Shown: piece by piece, positions 35,459 through 44,672 of the stretch
How positions within the stretch are numbered: the first letter of the stretch is position 1
Layout: the number at the start of each line of letters is the position of its first letter
Assembly: GCA_030524205.1 (NCBI GenBank)
Contig: JAUNGZ010000002.1
Location: 62,001 to 126,000 of the forward strand
Length of the DNA: 64,000 nucleotides
Reading direction: 5' to 3'
From: Eubacteriales bacterium
Lineage (GTDB): Bacteria; Bacillota; Clostridia; Oscillospirales; Butyricicoccaceae
The notes under the pieces: generated by a model
The model's database searches: none
The model's input: only the letters and a program-made list of their open reading frames with translations
Told to the model about the DNA's origin: nothing
Program-made: the position numbers and the translations under genes

Positions 35459-37228
35459 CTATAATAGCTCCTCTTGCTCCGAAATCAGCGGGATGCGGAC
35501 GGAAACGGTGGTGCCGAAACCCTTTTTGCTGGCGAAGGTGACGCCGTAAGGATGGCCGAAATGCATGACGATGCGGCTGTGGATATTGATCAGCCCGACG
35601 CTGGAACGGAAATCCGACTGCGCCTCGTAAAACCGCAGGACCTTGTCCGTGCCGATCCCGTTGTCCGCAATTTCGATCAGGATATCGTCCTTCTGCCGGC
35701 GCACGCGGATAGACAGCCGCTTTTCCCCCTTTTTGGCTTTCAGGCCGTGCAAGACGGCGTTTTCCACGATGGGCTGCAAAATAAGCTTTAAAATCCGGCA
35801 GTCCGTCAGCCCGGGCGCGACATCCCATACCACGTCGAACGGTTTTTCAAAGGAAATCTGCTGGATATCAATATAACATTGCAGCATTTTCAGCTCGGTA
35901 TGCATGGAACAGAATTCTGCGCTGCTGGAGATGGAGTGCTTCAAAAGCGTGATAAAGGAGCAAAGGGTGTGATCGACCACCTCCTTTTGCTCGGCGTACA
36001 CAAGAAACCGGATGGAGGTCAGCGTATTGTAAATAAAATGCGGGTTAATCTGCGCGTACAGCGACTGAAGCTCGGCTTTGCGCTTGCTTTTTTGCTCTTC
36101 CACGATATTGTGCATTAAGTATTCGATTTGATCCAGCATCTGATTGAATTCGCTGGCAAGCATCCCGATTTCGTCAGAGGAGCGAACGGTTGCGCGCTGG
36201 GAGAAGGGCGTTTGCTTGATCTGCCGCACCTCCTGCGTCAGCCGGTTGATCGGGGACACGAAGTGCTTGGATACGAGGCGGATAAATGCAAGCAGCGCCA
36301 GCAGAAACACCCCGATCAGCAAAACGAACAGCATGCGGAAGTTCAAATATTCGCCGAATAGGGTTTCATTGGGCAGATATGTGACCACTTTCCACTGCGG
36401 CTTGGATACGGTATTGTACGTGATATGATAATCTTTGCTATTTATACTATCTGTATATGTTCCGGCGTATTTTATCTGCGCCTGCTGCGAAAGGGGGAAT
36501 GTGTTCAAATCGTTGTGCGATACGGAGGAAATGATGTTGTTGTGCTGGTCGAATATCGCGGCGGCGCCATGCGAGGCAATGCTGGAGCCGTACAGCTTGA
36601 CCAGATCGCTTTCCAAAAAGCTCATGATCAGTATGCCGTGATTGGACCAGCTTTCAAAATCCTTGAGCGCCCGGATGCTGTATACGTATTTGTTGGAAGA
36701 ATTGCCGTGCAGGCGGTCCAGATAATCGTCGCGCACCCAGAGCGTCTGCCATGAGTTCCGCTGTATGTCCTGATACCACCAGCGCTTTTTAAGCTCTGTG
36801 ATCGGAACGGTGCGGTCGTATACGCCGTTCCCGTAAATCCGTCCGTCGTTCGCGGCGATGGTAAGATGGATGTCGACGTCCGGGATGGAGGTGTTGTATT
36901 TTTGCTGCAGGGCGATGATATTTTTCTGATCGGCCTGATATTGCAGCCGGTCGTAAATGATCCTGTCGCGCAGCACCTCCTCCAGCGTGGCGTCCAGAAA
37001 ATACAAATTGGAAATCGAGTCGATCTGATCGAAGATCGTGCCGAGATGCACCGCGGTCTGGTTGGACTGCTCCATGCAGATATTGTCGATCGAGGTTCGG
37101 ATGGTGTACCCCTGATACAGGATTAAAAGCGGCAGGAAAATCAGCAGGGGCAGAATAATAGTCAGAACAAGCCAATAAATCAGCTTCTGGCGCAGGGATA
37201 ACTGCTGCATGGAAAAGCGAATACGCAT
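35459..37228 (-). CDS. YesM-family sensor histidine kinase
   Basis: 589 aa from ATG 37228 (GGGGG five bases upstream; a TTG at 37240 is less likely). Membrane helices at about 15-37 and 290-312 enclose an extracellular domain. Then HAMP, His_kinase with AQINPHFIYNTLTS (His about 393) and a HATPase domain (QPIVENAVLHGLK, DNGIGTDK). Pairs with the response regulator downstream. The divergent gene encodes a solitary binding protein that may feed ligand to this kinase. Confidence 0.92.
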   Translation of the reverse strand: MRIRFSMQQLSLRQKLIYWLVLTIILPLLIFLPLLILYQGYTIRTSIDNICMEQSNQTAVHLGTIFDQIDSISNLYFLDATLEEVLRDRIIYDRLQYQADQKNIIALQQKYNTSIPDVDIHLTIAANDGRIYGNGVYDRTVPITELKKRWWYQDIQRNSWQTLWVRDDYLDRLHGNSSNKYVYSIRALKDFESWSNHGILIMSFLESDLVKLYGSSIASHGAAAIFDQHNNIISSVSHNDLNTFPLSQQAQIKYAGTYTDSINSKDYHITYNTVSKPQWKVVTYLPNETLFGEYLNFRMLFVLLIGVFLLALLAFIRLVSKHFVSPINRLTQEVRQIKQTPFSQRATVRSSDEIGMLASEFNQMLDQIEYLMHNIVEEQKSKRKAELQSLYAQINPHFIYNTLTSIRFLVYAEQKEVVDHTLCSFITLLKHSISSSAEFCSMHTELKMLQCYIDIQQISFEKPFDVVWDVAPGLTDCRILKLILQPIVENAVLHGLKAKKGEKRLSIRVRRQKDDILIEIADNGIGTDKVLRFYEAQSDFRSSVGLINIHSRIVMHFGHPYGVTFASKKGFGTTVSVRIPLISEQEELL

Positions 37229-37257
37229 GACGGCCCCCAAAATGAAACATTTTCTCC

Positions 37258-37287
37258 ATTATAACAAGCGTGGCCGGCTGTTCGCAA
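37258..37287 (-). promoter_or_regulatory. Promoter of the YesM/YesN pair
   Basis: On the minus strand: TTGCGA (37282-37287), 18 bases, TATAAT (37258-37263). The first gene starts 30 bases beyond. Confidence 0.7.
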
Positions 37288-37408
37288 AGGAAAAAGCAAA
37301 AACAAAAAATAGTGCTAATAAAGCAAAACAACCTGCTACATCCGAAAGGCGGATTCCCTTATGATGAAAGTACAACAGTTGCGGAAAAGAGAAAAGCAGG
37401 GTGGGCAT

Positions 37409-38629
37409 ATGATGCATGCGCAATTAAAAAGAGCCGCCGCGGTCTGCGTGCTGGCGCTGCTGCTTTTGATTCCTGCGGCGATCCGTCACACGCGGCAGCA
37501 GGCCGCGGGCAGACTGCCCACGGTTTCGGTCAGGCAGGCGCGGGAGGATACGCCGTATATCAAGATCGGCGTGTACGCTTCCTTAACCGGGTATGCCTCC
37601 CAGCTTGGCGGCATGGGGCAGCAGGGCATTCGGCTGGCGGTGGAAGACGTCAACAGCAGCGGCGGGATCAAAGGGAAAGAAATCCGCCTGATCGAGTATG
37701 ACGACCAGACGAGCGGGCAGGCCGCGGTCAGCGCGGTGCAAAAAATGATAGAAGAGGACCGGGTGGACGCGATTATCGGTTCGCATACGAGCGGGAACAT
37801 CATCCAGACCTCTCAACTGACCGAACAGGCCCATATCCTGCAAATTGGGCTGGGAACCAGCTACATTTGGACCGACGTAGGGAAAAAGTACCTGTTCCGT
37901 GCGGTTGCCAACTCCAAATACTTTGATGAACTGCTGCTGAGCGCCATGGAACGGCAGGGGGGACGGCGCATCGGTATTTTTTATTCCGATACGGAATACG
38001 CGGAAAGCGGCGCGGAGCATATGGTAAGCCTGATCGCCGAACAGCCGGAGATGGAGCTGGTTTGGATGAAAAGCCACAAGATCGACCAAGTGGATTACAC
38101 GCAGGTTTTCACCGGGCTGATGTACATGAACGTCGACTCGCTGGTTTTGTATACCAGCAGCGAAAACGCGGCGCTGCAGCTGCGCCAGCTGCGGCAGGCG
38201 GGCTTTCAGGGCGAGGTGTACGCGCCGGAGAGCTTCGCCAACAGCGAGGTGCGCAGAGCCGCCGGAACTGCGGCGGAGGGGCTGGTGTACGCCTGCGGCA
38301 ATTCGATTCCGGATGCGCCGCTGGAGGCGGTAACGTCGGAGGAACGAAGCTTTCTGATCAAATTTATCCGGCGCTACGGGACCATGCCCGTCGCGGAGAC
38401 CGCGTACCGGGGCTACGACGCGCTTATGATCCTTGCGGAGGCCATGAACCGCGCCGACAGCTTGGAGAGCGACGACGTCTTGGCCGCCCTGTTATCCATC
38501 GACAATTATAAGGGCATCGGCGGCACCTTCGATTTTACCGACGGAACGGGGGACGGCCTTCGCACCGCGCGGCTGTTCCGCGTCGTAAATGGAAAGCCGG
38601 CGCTTTTTACGGTGAAAAAACAGCGCTGA
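37409..38629 (+). CDS. Orphan periplasmic-binding-protein (type I, Peripla_BP_6/LivJ-like) with N-terminal membrane anchor
   Basis: 406 aa from ATG 37409 (AGGGTGGG upstream); an earlier in-frame ATG at 37361 would add 16 polar residues before the signal. A single hydrophobic helix (about 9-26) without a lipobox suggests a secreted or membrane-tethered protein. The rest is a LivJ-like fold: IKIGVYASLTGYASQLGGMGQQG, VEDVNSSGGIKGKEI, DAIIGSHTSGN, AYRGYDALMILAEAMNRA. These normally bind amino acids, amides or aromatic acids. No LIV-type permease or ATPase is nearby. It is divergent from a YesM kinase, so it may be a sensory receptor. Confidence 0.85.
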   Translation: MMHAQLKRAAAVCVLALLLLIPAAIRHTRQQAAGRLPTVSVRQAREDTPYIKIGVYASLTGYASQLGGMGQQGIRLAVEDVNSSGGIKGKEIRLIEYDDQTSGQAAVSAVQKMIEEDRVDAIIGSHTSGNIIQTSQLTEQAHILQIGLGTSYIWTDVGKKYLFRAVANSKYFDELLLSAMERQGGRRIGIFYSDTEYAESGAEHMVSLIAEQPEMELVWMKSHKIDQVDYTQVFTGLMYMNVDSLVLYTSSENAALQLRQLRQAGFQGEVYAPESFANSEVRRAAGTAAEGLVYACGNSIPDAPLEAVTSEERSFLIKFIRRYGTMPVAETAYRGYDALMILAEAMNRADSLESDDVLAALLSIDNYKGIGGTFDFTDGTGDGLRTARLFRVVNGKPALFTVKKQR

Positions 38630-38710
38630 CGGTTGGCCGGGCCGCGCGCCTTCAAGCATGCCGGCGGTGCGTATGCCGAGAGGCGCGGGAAAGCCGCGCA
38701 GAAAAATGCA

Positions 38711-38742
38711 AGAAGGCCGAATCCTTTTGGATTCGGCCTTCT
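38711..38742. terminator. Bidirectional terminator between convergent genes
   Basis: AGAAGGCCGAATCC / GGATTCGGCCTTCT stem with a TTTT loop, placed between the receptor gene and the YwaF-like gene. Confidence 0.88.
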
Positions 38743-38751
38743 TGCGGTGGG

Positions 38752-39549
38752 CTATGCGCGCTGCCGCACCGCCCGCTCGACCTGCCTTTGCCGCAGGGCG
38801 AAGGGCAGGTGGATGAGCAGGCTGGCGCCTGCCAGCAGCAGGAATGTGACGATCAGGTAAACCGGCCGGCCGAAGGTGCCAAACACCCAAACGAGCGGGG
38901 TGCCGGCGGGCGCTTCGTACAGGAACATATAGTTTTCCCCAAAAATCCGGTCGACCGTGCCGACGACCAGCGCGACGGCAAAAAAAATGCACAGCACGCG
39001 GGGAAAGCGGTGCAGGCTGGGCAGGTGCTCGCCCGTGCGGATCAGCGCGAGCGGCACGAAAATCAGCAGCATGTGCAGCAGTACGGTCTGGATCGTCTGA
39101 AAAGACAGCACCGGATAATAGTCCGCCACGCCCGCCGGAAACAGGATGCCGAACACGCCGCCGAGCAGCGAGGTGGCGTAGACAAAGTCCTGAAAGCAGG
39201 TGCGGCGGGTGAACACCGCGAGCGGGATAAACAGGCTTTGGATGCCGCACAGGTGCAGCGGAAGAAGCTGCACCAAATGGCTGACGCCGGTCGCCCAGAG
39301 CCAGACCGAATGCGTCAGCTCGAGCGCCGGCACAAGCAGGGCCGCGGCGCAGACCGTCCGCCGCGCCCGCGCGGGCGGCAGAGCGTGCACAATGTGCAGT
39401 AAAAAAACAATGCCCAGCGCGGCGAGCAGAAGCAGCAGAATATGCGCCGCGCCGAGCATGGGGAATGCCGCCGGATTCGGCGTGGCCGAGCGTTCAAAAA
39501 ATCCCGTAGTAAAACCTCCCGGACGGCGGAAAGGGGGGAGCGCCGTCAA
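38752..39549 (-). CDS. TIGR02206/YwaF-family integral membrane protein, start uncertain
   Basis: Up to 265 aa with six to seven hydrophobic helices and the family pattern HSVWLWATG, LPLHLCGIQSLFIPLAVFT and VYATSLLGGVFGILFP. Function unknown. The start is odd. An extended -10 promoter (TGGTATACT, minus strand, 39559-39568) lies so close that the TTG at 39549 would have almost no leader. The only good ribosome site, GGAGG (39515-39519), is seven bases before an in-frame ACG (39507-39505) at which the family's N-terminus (GFFERSATP) would begin. The next ATG (39459) has no ribosome site. I give the longest conventional start; ACG initiation is possible. Confidence 0.75.
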   Translation of the reverse strand: MTALPPFRRPGGFTTGFFERSATPNPAAFPMLGAAHILLLLLAALGIVFLLHIVHALPPARARRTVCAAALLVPALELTHSVWLWATGVSHLVQLLPLHLCGIQSLFIPLAVFTRRTCFQDFVYATSLLGGVFGILFPAGVADYYPVLSFQTIQTVLLHMLLIFVPLALIRTGEHLPSLHRFPRVLCIFFAVALVVGTVDRIFGENYMFLYEAPAGTPLVWVFGTFGRPVYLIVTFLLLAGASLLIHLPFALRQRQVERAVRQRA

Positions 39550-39632
39550 ATAGTATTCCCAGTATACCACAGCTTGCCCCGCGCCGAAAGCCCCGGCTTT
39601 CGCAAAACGGGAAAACCCCAAGCCGCATGTGT

Positions 39633-39671
39633 AAAAAAGGCCTTCCGGCTGCTGCCGGAAGGCCTTTTTTC
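39633..39671. terminator. Bidirectional terminator after the mgl operon
   Basis: AAAAAAGGCCTTCCGGC / GCCGGAAGGCCTTTTTT perfect stem, 20 bases past the mglC stop. Confidence 0.92.
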
Positions 39672-39690
39672 TATATCCCCCGATATAAGC

Positions 39691-40770
39691 TTATTTACGG
39701 GCCAGATACTTGCGCATGTCGATTGCGCAGGCGATCAGGATGATCAGGCCCTTGATGATGTACTGCATGTTCGGATTGATCGACAGGAACGTCAGGCCGA
39801 CGAAGATGATGCGGAGCAGCAGCACGCCGACGATGATGCCGCTGATCGAGCCGATGCCGCCGACAAACGATACGCCGCCGATGACGCAGGCCGCGATGGC
39901 GTCCAGCTCATAGTTGGTGCCGGTCGCCGGGCTGTTGGAGCCGATGCGCGCCGCCTCGATAAAGCCGGTGATCGAGTACATAACGCCCGCGAGAATAAAG
40001 ACCATCATCGTGTTTTTGGCGACGTTGACACCCGAAACATTGGCCGCCTCCGGGTTGGAGCCGCAGGCAAACATGTTTTTGCCGAAGCGGGTCTTGTTCC
40101 AGATGAACCACATGATAATCGCAATGACCAGCGCGTACCAGACGAAGTTCGGGATCGGCGTGTTCTTGATCTTGAGGATCGAGCCGTTGACGACCTGCTT
40201 ATACGGCTCGGACAGGCCGGAGATCGGCGCGCCCGAGTTGCCGTTTAAATTGGTGAACAGCAGCACGCAGCCGTATACGATGAGCTGGGTTGCCAGAGTG
40301 ACGATGAACGGATGCAGGCCGAATTTTGCCACCGAAAAGCCGTTGACCAGACCGACCAGCGCGCCGACGAGCATGACGAGCACCAGCGTGCCCAGAATCA
40401 TCACGGCCGGATGGAACTGCGGCAGGTCGGGAAACATTTTGCTCGGGTAATCGGCGGCCTGCAGAAGCGCGGCCGAGATACAGGCCGTCAGGCCGACCAC
40501 GCGGCCGGCCGACAGGTCGGTGCCGGTCAGCACGATCGTGCCGGCGATGCCCATTGCGATCGGCAGGTTGGCCGCCGTCAGCGAAAGCATGTTGACAACG
40601 GACGGAATGCCGAAGAAACGGTGGTTGTAGATGAAAATGCCGATCGCCGCTACGATCAGAAAAATATACAGCGAATTGCTGATCAGCCATTCCTTCCAGA
40701 AGGTGCCTTTATCGGCGGCGCTGAGCGCTTTGTAATCGCCGTATTTTTGTTTGAAGTTCAGTTTGCCCAT
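39691..40770 (-). CDS. mglC: Galactose/methyl-galactoside ABC transporter permease
   Basis: 359 aa with about ten helices. CUT2 permease segments: MGIAGTIVLTGTDLSAGRVVGL and YELDAIAACVIGGVSFVGGIG. The DLSAGRVVGLTACISA form and an N-terminal cytoplasmic extension (about 30 residues) are typical of MglC. Together with the next two genes it imports galactose or glucose. The gal genes a few kilobases away support galactose. Confidence 0.92.
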   Translation of the reverse strand: MGKLNFKQKYGDYKALSAADKGTFWKEWLISNSLYIFLIVAAIGIFIYNHRFFGIPSVVNMLSLTAANLPIAMGIAGTIVLTGTDLSAGRVVGLTACISAALLQAADYPSKMFPDLPQFHPAVMILGTLVLVMLVGALVGLVNGFSVAKFGLHPFIVTLATQLIVYGCVLLFTNLNGNSGAPISGLSEPYKQVVNGSILKIKNTPIPNFVWYALVIAIIMWFIWNKTRFGKNMFACGSNPEAANVSGVNVAKNTMMVFILAGVMYSITGFIEAARIGSNSPATGTNYELDAIAACVIGGVSFVGGIGSISGIIVGVLLLRIIFVGLTFLSINPNMQYIIKGLIILIACAIDMRKYLARK

Positions 40771-40785
40771 ATTCTTTTCCTCCCC

Positions 40786-42282
40786 TTACGCATACTTGGC
40801 GGCAAGCGTCATAATTTCTTCCTGAGAGGCGGACTTCGCGTCCACTTCGCCCGCAAGCCGTCCGCCCGACATGACCAGAATGCGGTCGCACACGCCGAGC
40901 AGCTCGGGCATTTCGGAGGAAACCATGATGACCGCCTTGCCGCGGTTGGCCAGATCAATAATCAGCTGATAAATCTCATATTTCGCGCCGACGTCGATGC
41001 CGCGGGTCGGCTCGTCGAGCAGAAGCACCTCGGGATCGGTCAGCAGCCAGCGGCCCAGAATCACCTTCTGCTGGTTGCCGCCGGACAGCGAGCGGATTTT
41101 GGTTTCCTGCGTCGGGGTTTTGATGCGCATGGCCTGAATCGACCAATCGGTGTCCTTTTTCATTTCCTTATCGTTCAGCACGCCGTGCTTCATGTACTTT
41201 TTCAGGCTGGAAATAACGGTGTTTTCACGGATGTTCAGAATGCCGAAGATGCCGGTCGCGCGGCGCTCCTCGGTCAGCAGCGCGAAGCCGTTTTTGATGG
41301 ATTCGGTCGCGCGGCGGTTGGACACCTCTTTGCCGTCGAGCCGGATGGTGCCCGATTTGCGGGTTGCGATGCCGAAGATGTTTTCCAGCACCTCGGTGCG
41401 GCCCGAGCCGTCCAAGCCTGCGATGCCGAGAATCTCGCCCTTTTTCAGCTGGAAGGAAACGTCCTTGACGTGCGAATACATTGCCGTCAGTCCCTCGACC
41501 TCAAGCGCGACCTCGCCGGGCTCGTTGGTTTTGGGCGGGAAACGGTTGGTCAGCTCGCGGCCGACCATCAGCTTGATGATTTTATCCATGGTCAGCTCTG
41601 CGGCCGGCTCGGTCGCAATCCACTGGCCGTCGCGCATGATGGTGACGTCGTCCGAAATGCGGAGAATTTCCTCCATCTTGTGCGAAATGTAAATGATGCC
41701 GCAGCCCTGATCGCGCAGCATATTGATGATGCGGAACAGGTGCTCGACCTCGGTTTCGGTCAGCGAGGAGGTCGGTTCGTCGAATACGATGACCTTGGCG
41801 TCGTACGAGACCGCCTTGGCGATCTCGACCATCTGGCGCTGCGAAACCGGCATTTTGCTCATGATCGTATAAGGATTGACCTTGACGCCGAGCTTTTCAA
41901 ACAGCGCCACCGAATCCTTGTACATTTTTTTGTCGTCGATCAGGTTTGCGAACTTCAGCGGATAGCGGCCCAGCCACAGGTTTTCCATAACCGTGCGCTT
42001 GAGCGCTTGGTTCAGCTCCTGATGCACCATTGCCACGCCGTGCTCGAGCGCCTCCTTGGAGGTTTTAAAGTTGATCTCCTTGCCTTCCAGCTCGATGGTG
42101 CCGCTGTTTTTCTCATAAATGCCGAACAGGCACTTCATCAGCGTGGATTTGCCCGCGCCGTTTTCACCCATCAGCGCGTGCACTGTGCCGCGCCGGAGGG
42201 TCAAGGAAACGCCGTCGAGCGCTTTGACGCCGGGAAATTGCTTGCAGATGCCTGTCATCTGCAGCAAAACGTCGTTTGCCAT
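40786..42282 (-). CDS. mglA: Galactose/methyl-galactoside ABC transporter, duplicated ATPase
   Basis: 498 aa with two ABC domains. The first has GENGAGKST and [15 protein letters not shown]. The second has a degenerate P-loop (LDGSGRTEV), LSGGNQQKV and [16 protein letters not shown]. Close in layout to the 12335 gene but clearly a different set. It lies 15 bases upstream of mglC, and a hairpin separates it from mglB. Confidence 0.94.
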   Translation of the reverse strand: MANDVLLQMTGICKQFPGVKALDGVSLTLRRGTVHALMGENGAGKSTLMKCLFGIYEKNSGTIELEGKEINFKTSKEALEHGVAMVHQELNQALKRTVMENLWLGRYPLKFANLIDDKKMYKDSVALFEKLGVKVNPYTIMSKMPVSQRQMVEIAKAVSYDAKVIVFDEPTSSLTETEVEHLFRIINMLRDQGCGIIYISHKMEEILRISDDVTIMRDGQWIATEPAAELTMDKIIKLMVGRELTNRFPPKTNEPGEVALEVEGLTAMYSHVKDVSFQLKKGEILGIAGLDGSGRTEVLENIFGIATRKSGTIRLDGKEVSNRRATESIKNGFALLTEERRATGIFGILNIRENTVISSLKKYMKHGVLNDKEMKKDTDWSIQAMRIKTPTQETKIRSLSGGNQQKVILGRWLLTDPEVLLLDEPTRGIDVGAKYEIYQLIIDLANRGKAVIMVSSEMPELLGVCDRILVMSGGRLAGEVDAKSASQEEIMTLAAKYA

Positions 42283-42312
42283 ATATAAGCTCCTCCCCCT
42301 GTGTTTTTTCGG

Positions 42313-42352
42313 AAAAAACGGCCGCCGCCGCTTGTGCGCGGTAGCGGCCGTT
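42313..42352 (-). terminator. Intra-operon hairpin (partial terminator) between mglB and mglA
   Basis: On the minus strand AACGGCCGC ... GCGGCCGTT with a GC-rich loop, followed by TTTTTT. It sits in the same place as the hairpin in the other CUT2 operon (12281-12313), implying a shared way to overproduce the receptor. Confidence 0.75.
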
Positions 42353-42384
42353 GCTTGTGCGGATGCTTGCCTGAACCGGCTGGA

Positions 42385-43500
42385 TTATTCGCCGAGGTAG
42401 ATCTGGTAGGGGATACGAACCTTGTTAACGCCTTCGTCGACTCTGTACTTGTCGGCGATGCCGTCCATCATATCCTTGCCGGCCGCGACGTTCGAGGTCA
42501 TGTCGGCGATGCACTGCGCCATGCCTTCGGCGTCCTGCTTGATGGTGCCGGCCATTTTCTTGTCGGCGATCAGAGAGACCGCGGCGGGGGTGGCGTCAAC
42601 GCCGAATACCGGAACGGCCTTTTCGCCGCCGTCGTTGTAGCCCGAGGTGTTCAGCGCGGTGATCGCGCCTTCGGCCATGCCGTCGTTGTTGCAGATGACC
42701 AGCTCGACCATGTTGTTGTTGGCGTCGTTGTATTCGGACAGGATGGTGGTCATGTATTCCTGCGCCGCCGCGGAGGACCAAGCGCCCTTCTGGTCGACCA
42801 GATACTTGGCGTCGTTCTTCGCGTCGTAGAATTCAAGCTCCGGCTTGCCGGCGGCAACCAGCTTGGCGTTCGCGTCTTCCACCGCGTACTGGCTGCGGGC
42901 CTCGGCCTCGGCGTTGCCCTGCTCGCCCTTGAACAGGACGTAGGTGATTTTGCCGTCGCCGTTCAAATCGTACTTATCGTAGTTTTCCAGCAGATAATCG
43001 CCGATCATTTCGCCCTGCATGTGGCCGGCCTCGGGGGCGTTGGTGCCGACGAAAGCAGCCTTGTCGTAGCCCTTGACGACAGCGTCGGAAACCTCGCGGT
43101 TAAAGAACAGGATCGGCAGGTCGCCGGTCTTGGCCTTGTCGATGATGCCGTTGGCCGCGTCGTCGGACGCGGTGTTGACTAGATTGACGATCAGCATCTG
43201 CGTGCCCATGGTGACCGCGTTCTGCACCTGCTCGGTCTGGGTGGTCTGGTTGTTGTTGCCGTCCTGATCGTCGTGCTTGATGCCCAGCTCGTCGAGCTTG
43301 CTCGACAGCACGCCGCGCACGGTGGCGATGTAGGTATCCGCGTAGTTGTAATACATAACGCCGACAGCCAGATCGTTCTTCGCCGCGCCGCTGTCGCCGC
43401 CGTCACCGCCGGCCGCAGGCGTCTTGTCGCCGCCGCAGGCTGCCAGCGAGAATGCCATCGTGGTTGCCAAACCGGCTGCTAAAAATCTCTTCATGTTCAT
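42385..43500 (-). CDS. mglB: Galactose/glucose-binding lipoprotein
   Basis: 371 aa, lipoprotein signal with LAAC (Cys22). MglB-like receptor: AVGVMYYNYADTYIATVRGVL, PILFFNREVSD, VFGVDATPAAVSLI, and an aspartate/asparagine-rich stretch DKYDLNGDGKITYVLFKG (about 160) that fits the EF-hand-like Ca2+ site of galactose-binding proteins. It should sit outside the membrane and feed MglAC. AGGAGG precedes the ATG. The promoter region carries tandem repeats that look like an activator site. Confidence 0.93.
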   Translation of the reverse strand: MNMKRFLAAGLATTMAFSLAACGGDKTPAAGGDGGDSGAAKNDLAVGVMYYNYADTYIATVRGVLSSKLDELGIKHDDQDGNNNQTTQTEQVQNAVTMGTQMLIVNLVNTASDDAANGIIDKAKTGDLPILFFNREVSDAVVKGYDKAAFVGTNAPEAGHMQGEMIGDYLLENYDKYDLNGDGKITYVLFKGEQGNAEAEARSQYAVEDANAKLVAAGKPELEFYDAKNDAKYLVDQKGAWSSAAAQEYMTTILSEYNDANNNMVELVICNNDGMAEGAITALNTSGYNDGGEKAVPVFGVDATPAAVSLIADKKMAGTIKQDAEGMAQCIADMTSNVAAGKDMMDGIADKYRVDEGVNKVRIPYQIYLGE

Positions 43501-43573
43501 GGAAAATTACCTCCTCATGATGCCTTCTTACTCTTCTCTTCTCGATTGGCCTCTTGGCCTTTGCTATGGTCTT

Positions 43574-43644
43574 ATTATATAAGTAAAAAGGGGTAAATAA
43601 AATAGAATCGTTTACTGATAAAGTTAGGATTTTTACTGAAAAAG
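43574..43644 (-). promoter_or_regulatory. mglB promoter with tandem activator-type repeats
   Basis: Minus-strand -10 TATAAT (43574-43579) with no good -35. Immediately upstream are two direct repeats, TTTACTGATAAA (43611-43622) and TTTACTGAAAAA (43633-43644), exactly 22 bp apart, two helical turns. Paired direct repeats next to a weak -35 are what AraC-type activators use; the YesN protein at 46377-47975 is the obvious candidate. Confidence 0.6.
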
Positions 43645-43646
43645 AA

Positions 43647-43679
43647 CAAAGGACGTTATAAAATACAACGTCCTTTGCG
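43647..43679 (-). terminator. Terminator after the sensing-unit operon
   Basis: CAAAGGACGTT / AACGTCCTTTG stem with a TTCTTTTTC run on the minus strand, 19 bases past the binding-protein stop. Confidence 0.85.
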
Positions 43680-43697
43680 CAAAGTATACAATTCAAA

Positions 43698-44672
43698 CTA
43701 TTGGTTTTCTGTAAAGCTGAATAAAAACTTCTGGTTTTGCTCGGTGTACATGGCCGCTTGATCGATCGCGCGCACCTCCGTGTCGATACGGTCGGAGGCG
43801 GGCGCTTTGCCGCCGAGCATCTGCGCGGCGGTTTCCAAACCGAGATAGCCCATGGCGAACGGGTTCTGCACGATCAGCGCGTCGATTTCGCCCGTTTCCA
43901 GCATGCCGACGGACACCACGTTGTTGTCGAAGCCGACAACGCGCACGCTGTCCTTGCGTTCCAGCTCCTCGATCGCGTGGCCGACGCCCAGCGTGGTCAG
44001 CTCGTTAAAGGTGACGATGGCGTTGATTTCCGGATGGCGGCGCAGCAGCTTGCGGGTCTCGGCCTGCACGGTTTCGGATTTGGAGGCGCAGTTGATCTTT
44101 TCGACGATTTCGGCCCGCGCGTCCTCGGCGGCGGCGTTCTCGAAGCCGCGCTCGCGCGCCTGCCCGTTTTCGCTGTGCACGTCGAAGCCGACCATGCCGA
44201 TATAAAAATGCGTCTCGTCGGCGTCGAGCAGCGCGTACGCGGACTGTCGGCCGGCATTGTAGTTGTCCGTGCCGATGCGCACGGCGACCCGCTCGGAGTC
44301 GATATCGGAGTCGATCACGATGATGACAATACCCTGCTCTGCCGCTCGATCGACGATTTCGGACGAGGCCGTATAGTCGATCGCGGACAGCACAATGGCC
44401 TTCGCGCCGTTTTGGATTGCGTTTTCAACAAGCACGTTCTGCGCCTCCCAATCCTCCTCGCTCGCGGGGCCTTCAAACGTGAAGTCGAGGTTGTATTCGC
44501 TTGCGGCGGCGTTCGCGCCGGCCTCAACCGATTTCCAGAAGGAGGAGCTGGTCGATTTGGTGATGACGGCGACATAGGGCTTGGTCGTCTGCATGCTGCC
44601 GCCCGTGAGGGCGCAGCCGGAGAGCAGCACAAGCGGCGCGAGCGCGCCGCACAACAGGTTACGAAGCTTCAT
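43698..44672 (-). CDS. Sugar-binding lipoprotein co-transcribed with a YesM/YesN pair (sensory receptor)
   Basis: 324 aa from ATG 44672 (GGAGGG upstream). Lipobox LSGC (Cys20), then a Peripla_BP_4 fold: VITKSTSSSFWKSVEAGANAA, IVIIVIDSDIDSERVAVRIGTDN, VVGFDNNVVSVGMLE. Related to ribose/autoinducer-type receptors. It overlaps the kinase gene by 14 bases and has its own terminator, with no permease in its transcript. It therefore looks like the ligand-binding part of a three-component sensor. It could also serve the Mgl transporter next door. Confidence 0.88.
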   Translation of the reverse strand: MKLRNLLCGALAPLVLLSGCALTGGSMQTTKPYVAVITKSTSSSFWKSVEAGANAAASEYNLDFTFEGPASEEDWEAQNVLVENAIQNGAKAIVLSAIDYTASSEIVDRAAEQGIVIIVIDSDIDSERVAVRIGTDNYNAGRQSAYALLDADETHFYIGMVGFDVHSENGQARERGFENAAAEDARAEIVEKINCASKSETVQAETRKLLRRHPEINAIVTFNELTTLGVGHAIEELERKDSVRVVGFDNNVVSVGMLETGEIDALIVQNPFAMGYLGLETAAQMLGGKAPASDRIDTEVRAIDQAAMYTEQNQKFLFSFTENQ

